Assembly: GCA_935421135.1 (NCBI GenBank)
Contig: OW285196.1
Location: forward strand, 10,551,501-10,615,500
Reading direction: 5' to 3'
DNA: 64,000 nucleotides
Origin: Bugulina stolonifera
Taxonomy: Eukaryota; Bryozoa; Gymnolaemata; Cheilostomatida; Bugulidae
Shown here: piece after piece, positions 41,928 to 53,900 of the stretch
Numbering within the stretch: position 1 is the stretch's first letter
Layout of the letters: each line of letters starts with the position of its first letter
Notes under the pieces: generated by a model
Databases searched by the model: none
What the model saw: the letters and a program-made list of their open reading frames with translations, nothing else
Told to the model about the DNA's origin: nothing
Position numbers and translations under genes: made by a program

Positions 41928-44900
41928 ATGAATGTGCTAATACTTGCATGCACTATAATGTGTAAGTACATACATTATATACCACATGAAGTTGCCTTTT
42001 TTAATTGGTATAACATTTGGATTTGGACTTGCAAGAACTTTAAATTGAACTCAATGCTAAATCTGTAATTTTTTTTAAGCTTACTTACATGTATGAGCGA
42101 CTCCTCACCTGATTTGTAGCAACTACATTAACATCAGATACCAAAAATTCTCATATTTTAGTAGAGGCAAAAGATCGTAAGACATATTATTTGACTCTAG
42201 GCCAGAAACTTCCCTTTAAGATTTATAGCCTTTAATTTAAACATTTAATTCAAATTAAAAGTTGGAAATTTTAGAATTTGAAAGTTCAAATATGTTTTAT
42301 ATAAGTTACCTACATCCTATGTTTTCCTATATTCATTTTGTTCATTCTAGATTACCTCTATGGTGCAGTAAATAAATTGTTGTCTTTAACCGCATGTATT
42401 GTGTTGCTTTTAGGTACTATGTTATTTGGATTCTCTAATGCCATTGAGTGTAAGTATTAAGTTATAATTATATATTATGCAGGGTTTAATCATAATAATT
42501 AATTATTATACATGTACATGTAGGTGTGTTTTGCAATGAATTTTGGCAACACGTGTTTACTAGTACATTGCGCATTAATTTCATTTTAACTTTCTTAAAT
42601 CTACTGAGTAAAGTTTCACTCAAATGCACCAATATAGTATGTACAGTGTAAATTGCATTGATGACATGTTACATCTTTTACCAAAGAAGAGTACAGTAGT
42701 AGGTTAAAAATTACAGTGCGGTTAAGTTAGTTAGATTACAAGAAAATGCCAGTTCCATCCTAACGTACTGTATTATACAGATGAATGTGGTGATAACATA
42801 ACAGCCTCTGAAGGAGAACTCACCTCTATGGATTTTCCTTCAAACTACCCTCATAACATGTCATGTGAGGTAACCCTTAACTCCACTGAAAATATCGCTG
42901 TTCTGTTCACCCACATGGCTATTGACTGCTCAGACAAACTGCAGGTGAACAAAGACATTTTAGAAATATCGATAATGCATTTTAGAATTTAACTGTTCAA
43001 TCCTCTGTGAGTTTGTTTATTTATGCATGTATATAGCTTTGCAAACGTAAATTAAGAGAGCTTTCTATTAATGGTCTCTATAAATTCATTGGTGTACCGG
43101 TGACACTCTAATGTTGTTATCATTGATAATAACTAATGGTCTACTATTATACGAACAAAATATTTATATTATGCAGTACATGGTATATAATATATGACTG
43201 ACATTTTTTATATCATCGTAATTTGCGCATGATACATTGTAGTTTGATTCTACGGTAATTAGGCTGGCAATTAATCATTTCAGTTCTGTCCTTTCAAACC
43301 AACCAATGAGCATTGATTCACTCAGGGAAAATTGTTAAAGAATAAACACTGATATTAATGCAATACAATTTGAAATTTATTACATTGTACATGGCAAATT
43401 GCACATGTGACTTGCATGTTGTACAGTCATGTTGTTTATAAGAAGACCTACACTAGATAATATTGTTTTGTCATCAAATCACTACATGGTTATGTAATAT
43501 TATTTGGTTGTACGGGTGTTAAAACTCAAAGATTTGTCATAATTAAGGATTACATTAGTAGATAATGATTGTTGCATCTTCAATTTATATTTAGATCAGG
43601 GATGGCAACACTGACCTGATGCTAGCTGAACTCTGTGGGTTCGATCTGAGTTAACTAAAGACAGAGACCACCTATATTAAAATACATTTTCAGACTGATG
43701 AGGGCTTAACAAACTCTGGATGGAGATTGGTGTGGGATGGTATGTTTTAATAATGCATGTTTATTGTTAATTGATAGGTATCCAATGCACCTGTTACGTG
43801 TTGCTTCATTCAGTTATGAGCAGAAACTGAAATGGGACTTTGCAAAAATTCTAAGTATTCCGGTCCACGAATCTGAACACTGCCATATAGATTTATATTC
43901 TGGTGTCCCATTCCCATATTAGCTTTGCTGTTTCTTGCAATCAGCTGCGTTGCTTTTATCACAAGGAGCTTGTTATGCAATGTACAATTGTACAGTTAGT
44001 CTAAAAGGGTATGTGTCTATACATAATGGTGTTATGATGCCCTAGTAATAATTTGAATCTTGTGACAAGCCGTATCGTATGCCCATCTCAAACCCACATT
44101 TTACATTTTAGCTGACATGAGAGAACGGAATGATGTCATAACTTCAGGTACACCTGGTGGATTAGCGTTTGTTTTGATTTTTTCCAAAAATAGAATGTCT
44201 GCACACTTTCTTACTGCTCAAGACGGGATTGCCGACGTGAACATTGCGAATCTTGACTTGAGAGGCAATGACAAGATAATCGTAAGTTTAACACAAACTG
44301 TTTAGATAATCTCTTCACTTTCAACGTCTAATATTATGACTGCGCTTGTTTGGGTAATTAGTGGTTTCATGGGTACACAACAGGAAATTTACAAGAGTAG
44401 ACTCCAACAAAACAAAATTCTTGCCACTTTGCCACACATGTACTCGAGTTTCAGTGCAGCGCTGTTGTTGGTTTTTTGCCATATATGTCATATTTCATGT
44501 GACTGCCTAGCTAGTACTTAACTCAGTGGATATATTATTACTTTTAAGTTCTTTGAAGAGCCGTCTGGAAAAGAAATTGGTTCCTATGGCCAGAACTATA
44601 CAAACTACATCACATCTGGTACAGATTCCATGAGTGTATGGATAACCATGGACTCCGATGGTACAAATAGTGCAGAAGGCGCAGTACGCTGGCCAGCAGG
44701 TAATATTATAATGCAAACCAGCAAATTGCTTATTCATTAATTTTCATTCCTATTTACTATTAGTCTTTTCAAAAACGTTATCAGGTTGCTGTAATGCATA
44801 TATTTCTTCACACAGTTTGGGTATGTGAAGTAAAATTTCACAATTCCGTTGCTATAAAGTTGGAGTACAACATACTGTTGAGAAGATGGATCACCAGGTG

Positions 44901-47402
44901 CTGATGATGTTAATGGACTACCTCAATTAATGGAACTTTGCACTAATTATTCAAGGAACTTTTTGAAGACTTCCATTTATATACACTAGTATGACAAGTA
45001 CTCAATAGAGGTGAATAAACTCATCGTCAAAACGACATTACCTACAATCAACTGAAGAGTGCAAATTCATTGTAACTTCCTTCCTCACTTCAGACCAAAA
45101 ACAATTTAGTTTTTATTCATTATCCACATGCATGTAACGAAGAATAATCAAAAGCATTACTTGGTTGGCTAAGAGCTTGCATTATATACAAGGTAATTGC
45201 AGATAGTTCTGAAAACAATGTTATGTGCTTTGGCCCAAATTCACTCAATGAAAATAAAAACTGATTTTTGTTTTAGTAAATATCCTTCTAAAGAGTTTAA
45301 AATTGTAGTGTTTTGTTGTAACATGACAACATGAGTGGCCTTGTTTTACACTCATTTTGAACACTAGTAAAATATGCAAAATCATAGCATCATTACTTTG
45401 TTTTACTTCAAAAATGCATATTATGTTTTTCAGCTAATAAATCATTTTTTTTATTTCCTTTCCAGATGAATGTCTTACCAACTCGTTTAGCGAATCAACT
45501 GGTGTCATCACATCTCATGGTTACCCAGATATATACTACGGTAGACGAGACTACAGATGGTGCATCAACTCACCCACAGGGAAAGGTATCAACATCCACA
45601 TCACGGATATGAATCTACAGAATCCTAATTGTACTGATGAATATGTAGAAGTAAGTCTGAATAAAGTTTGAACTACGGGTGAAACCTTTTCAGTGCATGG
45701 AGATGTAAATCCTTTTCAATTTAAATATTATATTTTATTGATGAATAACAATGAAGTGGTGAATTTTCGACAGAAAAGTACTTGGATGGTACTACAACCC
45801 CAATAGCTAAGCTTGATGTTTTCTCTGTTCCAGAGAGCTAAACTTGAATAATGCTTTGTTAGTAAAAAAATGCACAATTATATCAGTACTAAAATCCAAG
45901 GCCATGTTCTCTGTTACAATAACGTGTCAGAACGAATGGACTATCTAACTAATTTTGCTCAGAGCATGAAGGAAAAGGCAAAAGATTTTCTGCATCTCTT
46001 TTCTCTTTGCTTCACTGGAAAAAAGGAACTCCTATTTATGGTGTTTGCTCAATACATCTGCTTAGTCTAATCCAGAAATTTATCCCCAAAATTATTCAGA
46101 TAATATTGACCCGACATTTTCTGAAAAAATTTAGTTGCACAATGTTTGATGTTCTTACCTCGCGTAATAATTATGATTAACAGCTAAACCTTTCCATGGG
46201 ATATAACATAGTTATCAGACACAGTGATACTACGCTATGTACAACGTATGTGAAACAACCAATGGGAACAAATATCTTTTAAATAAATAATATTTATACT
46301 AAATTAATGTACATAATTATACAAATTTGCATGTATATCTAAGTCAATTTTCTCACTACGCTCATAAGAATATTTTCTCGGACTATTACAGGTGATTGAT
46401 AGAGCAGAGAACTCGACTTTATTGAAACACTGTGAAAACAAACCGATATATCTGACAACTAACAGCATCTTTGTTGTGATTATATTTCATTCATCATACT
46501 CTGATGGAGTAGGAGGTTGGAGACTAGAATGGGATGGTAAGTATTATAAATAATAAGGATTACTGATTTTTGTTGAGTTTGAATAGCAGTTGGAAAATGA
46601 ATGTCGGATGAAAGTATAACTAATACAATGGTATGGAAAATCTGAACATAAAACAAAACTAGCTTTTATAGGAGCAATGTAGAAGTTCATTCACAAGTAA
46701 GCATAGTCTTATTCCAGTTATGACTGACATCTCTATGCTACAACAGCCTCCCTCTTTCTAACTGAATAATATGGACACCTTGGTCCCAATAAAATTAAAT
46801 ATGTCAAAGTTCATCTCATTTGGCTCAAGTTATAAATAGGTCAGATATTTCATTTTTAGATGATGATGAAACGACAACCACCACCACAACCACATCAACC
46901 ACCACCACAACTACACCAACCACCACCACAACTACACCAACCACCACAGCCACACCAACCACTACAACTGCTGGGTTCTCACCAAGACCACCATCTAAGT
47001 ATAATGATACACGTGAGTAAGAATAATACAGTGGTAGCGTACTTTACTCAAGACTTATGAGACTCTCATATCAAGGTCATGATTAGACCCTAATCATGAG
47101 CTTAGAAATGCCAACTTTCTATCAGTTTATCTTTTTACTGCCAATAGCAGTGTAATTACATTTTCAATATACTCTTACATGATTGTACTGTTTATATCTT
47201 TATTGTAGCCTGTGAAACCGCTACCAGATTCTATGGTGTCTGTCAATATAACAACATTGAGTGCGTGAATGGAACCTACACTGACAAACTCTGCAGACGG
47301 CCAATGAACCAAGGTCAAATCCCGTCCAATGTCGGGGCTGTTTACAGATCTTGTTGTATCACTGGTAGCTCTACTGGATATTCTGCTAAACAGATTGTTT
47401 AA
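41928..47402 (+). pseudogene. CUB-cluster gene C: same architecture, one nonsense codon
   Basis: Ten coding exons align with gene B: 41928-41961, 42414-42449, 42781-42944, 43595-43739, 44112-44281, 44549-44699, 45466-45650, 46392-46536, 46860-47012, 47209-47402. All splice sites and phases are intact and would give 458 codons, but TAA at 43652-43654 interrupts CUB1 at about codon 98, where genes A and B have a Tyr codon. Signal peptide, CUB1, the Cys-free CUB-like domain, CUB3, a short Thr-rich linker (exon 9, 153 bases) and the six-Cys end are otherwise well kept. Such a single lesion suggests recent loss, an allelic null or a sequencing error. Skipping exons 4 and 5 together (315 bases) would keep the frame. 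A polyadenylation signal is at 47639. Confidence 0.75.
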
Positions 47403-47638
47403 CTCTAAATACTTCTACTAGAGAATTAGCAATAGAAGGAGTATAACCTCCATCTTACTAGTTCTAAGGTGATACAGGAAGCATCTTTCTTACATGTACG
47501 TGCTTCGGTTTTGTATTCAACTTTCAATATTTTATCAGAAAGACATTGGAGGCATAAATGTATATGTATCTTTCAATAGCTAAATTCACGAGGATTTTAA
47601 AATTTATTGCTCCTAATTTTGAAACTTTTGATGTTTAA

Positions 47639-47644
47639 AATAAA
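47639..47644 (+). terminator. AATAAA downstream of gene C
   Basis: AATAAA lies about 240 bases after the gene C stop. Gene D has AATAAA about 115 bases after its stop (63955-63960) in a similar T/A-rich setting. Confidence 0.45.
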
Positions 47645-48156
47645 TCCTTTGTTATTATAACAATCATCGTATCGGTTTTTTGTTTTTTTTCAGCTGTCCG
47701 TGATCTACATATTATTATACTACTTACACCATGGCTAGATCTGAAATGTTACAATAGTACAATGGTACAGTAGTTCAGAGAAAATGTCATCACTTGAAGA
47801 TTGCATAATTTGTGCGCTACAAGCATCGCTTGCCGCTTAATTCTTTGTACATATTAAGGCTGTAGATAACCGATGACATCAGATAATATAGAAGGGATAG
47901 GCAATTCCAAATCACATCGGGGAGACAACTTATTAACACCTTAGCAAGTAGTAAACATAGCAACATCAGTAACGTCATGACTTATTATTATGCATTGTTT
48001 ACTAATAAACTTTATTATGATGTAGTAATCTCCATAATGGTTTCACCAACGTTGGTGAAATGATTAGGTATTTGATCAGTTGTACTGTTTCATTATTCCA
48101 CACTTGAAATTGGGGGGGGGGGGGGATTATAGCACCAGTCACAAAAATAATAGGAA
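47645..48156. other. Gene C downstream region
   Basis: Contains the second paralogous block (about 47816-47970) and a run of about 13 G at 48113-48125. No gene is supported. Confidence 0.45.
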
Positions 48157-48395
48157 TAATAATAATAATAGTATCTGTGGTACCAACACAATTCTTTAGC
48201 TTTGCTGCCCAATAGTCAGCGGTAATCGAAGGCCACCACGGCACCTAGAGTTGGATATCATTATAGTCCGATATGGCGCGAAGGAAATACCTTCTTCGTG
48301 ACGAAAACCTCCAAGTCAATGGCAAGACCCGAACTCACGTTCTTGCAGATAGCTGGCATCATTGCCGAAAGACCAGTAACTTGGCTACCAACATC
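48157..48395 (-). mobile_element. tRNA-derived SINE, family 1, copy 2 (diverged)
   Basis: Reverse-oriented: AAT-type tail at left, the GCTGCCCAATAG body segment, then a degraded box B (AGACCCGAACTCACG) and box A region at right. It is clearly homologous to 15614-15868 and 49590-49850 but more mutated. Confidence 0.72.
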
Positions 48396-49589
48396 AATCT
48401 TGAAGTTCTACCAGCTGTTTATAATATTTTGAATTTATACCCATGCTAATAGTAATTAGTAGGGTACATATAAGCACTTCAGATCTTGACAATTTATTCA
48501 TAGCTGTCTTCCCCTGAACTTGTAAATGTGAAGGACATCCAATGCACTGGCAACACTAAAACATCAATATAAGGTTGGTTGTCTATTTCTCTGTGGCAAT
48601 TTTATCATTCAGTAACAAATACTACTGCAGATGATGATCATCCAGTAAGAGGTCGTTTCAATTCAGCAACTGAACTGGTAGCTTTCATGTTTTAAACTGA
48701 TTCTTTCTAGTTATTGAGTGGGTAGTTCAGCTTTTATTGGATTTTTCAGCATAAGGTATGAATAAAGCAAACGAATAAATTATCCAAATATAACATATTT
48801 GCAGAGCTTCCGTTTCTTTTTAACTAGCCAAACGATGCTACGTTGCAAAGGTTCACGGGTATTTCTGTTGCTAGTAAACGCTCGTAATAATATGTTACTA
48901 TTCCTGGGGAAGAGGGGGAGAGGTGTTAAAAAACATTAGTGAGAGCGATGATCCAGTTGATCTGCTACCATAATCAAGAAAATATTTTATTATGCTGAAC
49001 GCTGAACGTTTGCATGAGTGTCAACAATATCAAAGTGTTTATCTTTCACCAGAATTTAACTAGATGGTGATAAGTGTGATTCTATGCTGGATATCTCCAC
49101 CCCTACATTAGATAAGCGCTATGGCCCTAGCAAAATATTTCTGATTAACGTTGACTGGCATGATAATACCCATTAGCTATAATTACCACAAGCCATTTCA
49201 TTATAGCCAGATTGAATCTACTATATATAATTACGAACTACATGTACATGCATCCTATCATCGTATATAAATGCAACAAACACCTTCAGTGTGCAGATAG
49301 CCAACTAAGTGGTGGAAGAACCAAAGTGCTCTTGACCTTTCAATCCAATGCTCAGTAACATAATTAGAATAGAAGTGGAAGGAGCACAGCTATTTACACG
49401 TAAGGCCGCAAGGAGGTGTATAATAACTGACAATGTGCAATGACGCCAACATCAAAAGTAGCATGGCTATATTTAGTAGAGAAGAAAACACGCACAACTA
49501 TAAGTAGGGCTAGTTAAAATATGTGGTTGATTGCGGATTAAGCCCCAATATGCATTGCAACTGTGTACATGCATCTTTGTAAACATGAC
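48396..49589. other. Non-coding stretch
   Basis: No supported gene, RNA or repeat. Confidence 0.45.
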
Positions 49590-49850
49590 TTGTGTTGGTG
49601 GCTGAGTGGTCTAGCGCTAGTCACTCTGGTCTTGCAGCAATGACGCACGTTATCTGCAAGGACGTGGGTTCGAGTCCCACCAATGACCTGGAGGTTTTCA
49701 TCCCAAAGAAGGTTTTCCCTCTGTGCCATATCAAACTATAATAATATCCAGCTCTAGGAGCCGTGGTGGCCCCTCGACTAGCTCTGCTATTGGGCAGCCA
49801 CGTTCAAAAATTTGTGTTTGGCGCCACGGGTATTATTATTATATTAAACC
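49590..49850 (+). mobile_element. tRNA-derived SINE, family 1, copy 3
   Basis: The best-preserved copy: box A GTGGCTGAGTGGT, box B GGTTCGAGTCC (49668-49678), the shared body and an ATTATTATT tail. The tRNA-like head alone would not fold into a complete tRNA with an acceptor stem continuing into CCA-encoded context, so it is a SINE, not a tRNA gene. Confidence 0.85.
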
Positions 49851-50219
49851 ATGTATAATTTGAATTGCTTGGTATTTACATTGACATTGCTGGATTGTCA
49901 TTTGATGACATTTTTTTGAAATGCAGATTCCATCGCAAATTAAGTAGGCTACCTGGCTAATATAGCATTTCCAGCGTCGCACGTAATGGTATCTTCAACG
50001 TTATTTTGTTACAACTTACACATGTTGTTTTTATTATGCAAGAAATGTACGTGTATATGTAGATTGCTCCTGGTGTTAGGGTCATGCTGTGTTTACAATC
50101 AACCACATGTACACGTACACACATTTACAAGCTGGGAGTAGGTGCAACACTTGGGGTAATACTTAATTCATCATCATGAAATTTGGGCTGAAACAATCTA
50201 AATATATTGCAAGTGCGTA

Positions 50220-50425
50220 GTTTGTGGGTTGTGAATAAACATGAATAAAGAACTATAGTAATTTGGAAAGCGTCGTGACATGTTACGTGGTGTTTTACAC
50301 CTGTTGATGTCTATAAATAAACAAAAGAGAGAGCTTCTCACACATATGTTCAATAACAAATTAATGAGATAGTTTGGAGCTGAAAGGGTGAGTGGGGTTT
50401 ATTCATTGAACAATTCATTTAGAAC
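50220..50425 (+). repeat. Upstream block of gene D (paralogous block 4)
   Basis: Starts TGTGGGTTGTGAATAAACATG and contains CAATAACAAATTAATGAG and GAGCTGAAAGGGTGAGTGG. It lies only 500 bases before the gene D start, compared with 4 kb and 2.3 kb for genes B and C. Confidence 0.6.
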
Positions 50426-50926
50426 GTGCCTGCATGTGTTTACATTGCGCCTAAATGTGCCTACATAGCAAAAATAGCATTAACCGGTGGATACTGTTTG
50501 AGTAGAGAACACACACGGGATTCTACCTAACAGATTCCTTTTTTATTCAATACAATCACTTACACTGGACTGCTATTTGATATTACTTAAGGCTGCAATA
50601 TCTGTGCCACAGTAGCACAGGAGTATTATTCAAGTTGAAGGGTGAGTTGAACCAGGATACATTCCTTTTTTTCTGCTTTGTGTTCTATTGGTGTTGCTAG
50701 GTACTAGTACATCACAGTCTAGTTGGTAATTGTACCCACTGTTTTTCAGGGATCATTGGTACGGTTAACAAACCCAACAAAGTCAGAGATTGAAAAATAA
50801 GTAAACAACACTGTTAGATAAAATAGACAAAGAGATAGTTAGCAAGACTAAAGTTAGTCTCTGGACAAAACCACGCCGAGTGTAATAGACTGGTTCAACA
50901 GTATTCAAAACGAAGAGGCGGTCATT

Positions 50927-53900
50927 ATGAATGCAAGGATACCTGCTATATTGTGTAAGTAGCTTCATATCAGATGACCTTACATTTTTTATTAAAAAAG
51001 TATTTGGGAATGGAGGCGGAACAAATTTTGCAATTTGTTATCATCTCAATGTAACATTTTTAGTTATTTACTTTAGCTATTAGCTATTAGATGGAGAATG
51101 GATTTTAGAGCTAAAAGTATGCAGGCACTCTACGTACAGTCTAGGGAATGTAGAAAATTCTCAACTTTGGGACTATTGGCATTAAAATAATATTTGTGAT
51201 TAAGTAAACATGTATTTTTGGGGAGCAAGATGCCCACCTGCTAGGCTGATGGTTATTGCGATATTACGACATATCTACATTATTGCACTACAGGTTCCTG
51301 GTTGTGGTTGCTTACACTTGTGGGTTTAGATGAAGTAGATAAGATGCCTTGCCTACAGGACATGGGCTGCCTTATCTACAGACTAACAAACAAAAGTGAC
51401 TGCAAAACGTGGGTTTAAAGCACTTTGAGTCCTGAGTGCGTTACTAGAACTGTGGCAGACCCTGAGGTCCTGGCCATTTTCTGTACTTTCCATCAACATT
51501 TTAACCATAATAATCTATGATGTACCTATACAAACACATGTATGTATCAAAATGAAGCTCACCGCCTATAGAATGGCGAACAAAAAACAGATTTGAGCTA
51601 TCTTGCATAGCTATTAAATGCCAGTGAGATAGGTAAAGCCTATTTTTGTCATTCTACTAAAAAGTAAAAACTAAAAACACACATTCACCAAGTAGGTAAC
51701 CTATTTCCTATCAAAGGTTAGTTAAAAGTACGCTAAATCAGTTTGCTATACCTGGATCAGTGTCTGAATCAAGTTTTGAGCCTTAATAACCAATAATTTC
51801 ATCAATCAAGCACTCAGCATCAAACCTACTGGAAGCGGCCATTTCTACTCTAAACAGCAAATGGCAGGCCATAGGAAATACCTGTTTTCAACAGCCAACT
51901 AAATCATTTGTATTATAGGAATAGAAAACTGAGAATTATTTGTCAACACAAACGAACTCTACTCTTACCAAATGTGTCTTAATTTCTGTCGTAGACATGA
52001 TAGTTTTGCCGATATGAGTAAAGTACTGCAATCACGAGTATACTCGCCCTCAGGGCCCAAAATGGCTTCTGGCCTAATGCATTATATATGTCTTTACACT
52101 CTTCCAGGATACACATTCATTCCTATTGCGTTCAACTTTATGTATAAAATTTTGTTGGTTTTAGGTCTTTTATTTGGGATCACCAATGCTATTGGATGTA
52201 AGTTATAATTTACATGTACATACATAATAATTATATAGCTCTTATTATCTGTGAATGAATATTGAGAACTGTCATTTAATTCTAAGTTACATGTAATTGC
52301 AATGGATCTTTCTGACTAAAACTTCTGCTATAGGCACTAATACTCCAATTTCATTGCTAGTAAGTTGTCTGGCAAAGGGTAGTAGAGCAGGGAGCTAAAG
52401 TCGAGGTTACATTCAAGGTAATTTAAACACAAGCACTTGCCTGCTCTATCCAAACATGCTGTATTATGCAGATGAATGTGGTGCAAGCATAGAAGCATCT
52501 GATGAAGGCCAGTTGACCTCTCCAGATTTTCCCTCCAACTATGCTCATAATATGTCATGTGAGTCTATAATAGATTCCTCGTCTAGGGACAGCATCACTA
52601 TTCTCTTCACCCACATGGCCATTGACTGCTCTGACAAACTACAGGTAAACACAGCTTGGATTATGTAAAATATGTTTATTGTCAATGTTTAAGAAGATAT
52701 TACAATACGTCATTTGATCCTATTATTGCTACGCACCACAGAATTGTAGATACCTGAATGTATAGACACATAATCACACTAAAACATGTGATTCACGTGC
52801 GACTGTATAGACACTTTTGTTTGTGATGACATTCACAGTGTTCAATAGCAGGCTGGCCAACTTTCAAGACCGCCATGCGACTGTGATTCTGTACATACTT
52901 ATCAGTTCACAGTTTTCACTGAAATGCAACAAATCTCACTGTGGTTTGTGACCCTGTTGCCGCTCCTTATCGATGAGGTTCTGGGGCAGTGGTTTGGTTA
53001 TACAAGTCGTCATCAACAGCTCCACCAATAGATTATCTTACATATGATGTGATTTATTAGAAAGAAGTACACTACAGATATTTATGCTGCGTAAAGTAAT
53101 AATTCCAAAACTAGTAATAAGTTTTCTGCTAATAACAAGTAAAAGCTGTAAAAGCGTGTCTCTCTTAATTCCCTCTGTCTATGGAAACAGCCGAGTTTTG
53201 TTAACTGCTTCTCTAACGGAGGAAACAGACTGTTGCACCTTACGGAAGAGTTGACATGGTTAAGTGTGAGAAAAAACACAATTTTGTTCATTTGTAGCAC
53301 TATAAGCGTAGGAAAAGTAGGCTGCATTAGTTAAGGCATGAACAGAGATTTTATTGCATAACCAGTAGTACCAACTAATCAGCTGGATTCCATATCCTTG
53401 TGTAGGCTGGCTGGACATGATTCCCCTTCATCGTATTGCTATGTTGTTGTGTGAATTCTTCACAACCTGAATTGACCGACTGTGCCTACAGAGTTCATTT
53501 GCCAGTGTAGGTGTACTAATGGTGATTATACTATTTAGATATGGGATGGCGAGTCCAACGTGATGCTGAAGGAAGTCTGTGGGTTTGATCTCATGTATCT
53601 GGAAACGGAGACCTTCAAAATTAAAATATATTTTGAGGCAAATGAGAATAGGTCAAGCATGGGATGGAGAATGGTCTGGAATAGTAGGTCACAACTACTA
53701 TCATACAACATTAATTTTTTTACATTATGTGGTAGTGAATTTGGTATAGTTGAGTTAATTATAGACCTACATACAGGTCTATCGCAACCATCCACAAATT
53801 TAAAATCATCATTAAGTTGAATGCATGCACGCATGCACGCATGCAGTAAAAATGGTGGCCATTTCCGGTAATGGCTGAGATTGTGAACACGTGAATTCAT

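Noticed and set aside
49590..49690. A tRNA gene
   Set aside because: Box A and box B are present, but the segment continues into a repeat body with an ATT tail and has sister copies; it is a SINE head.
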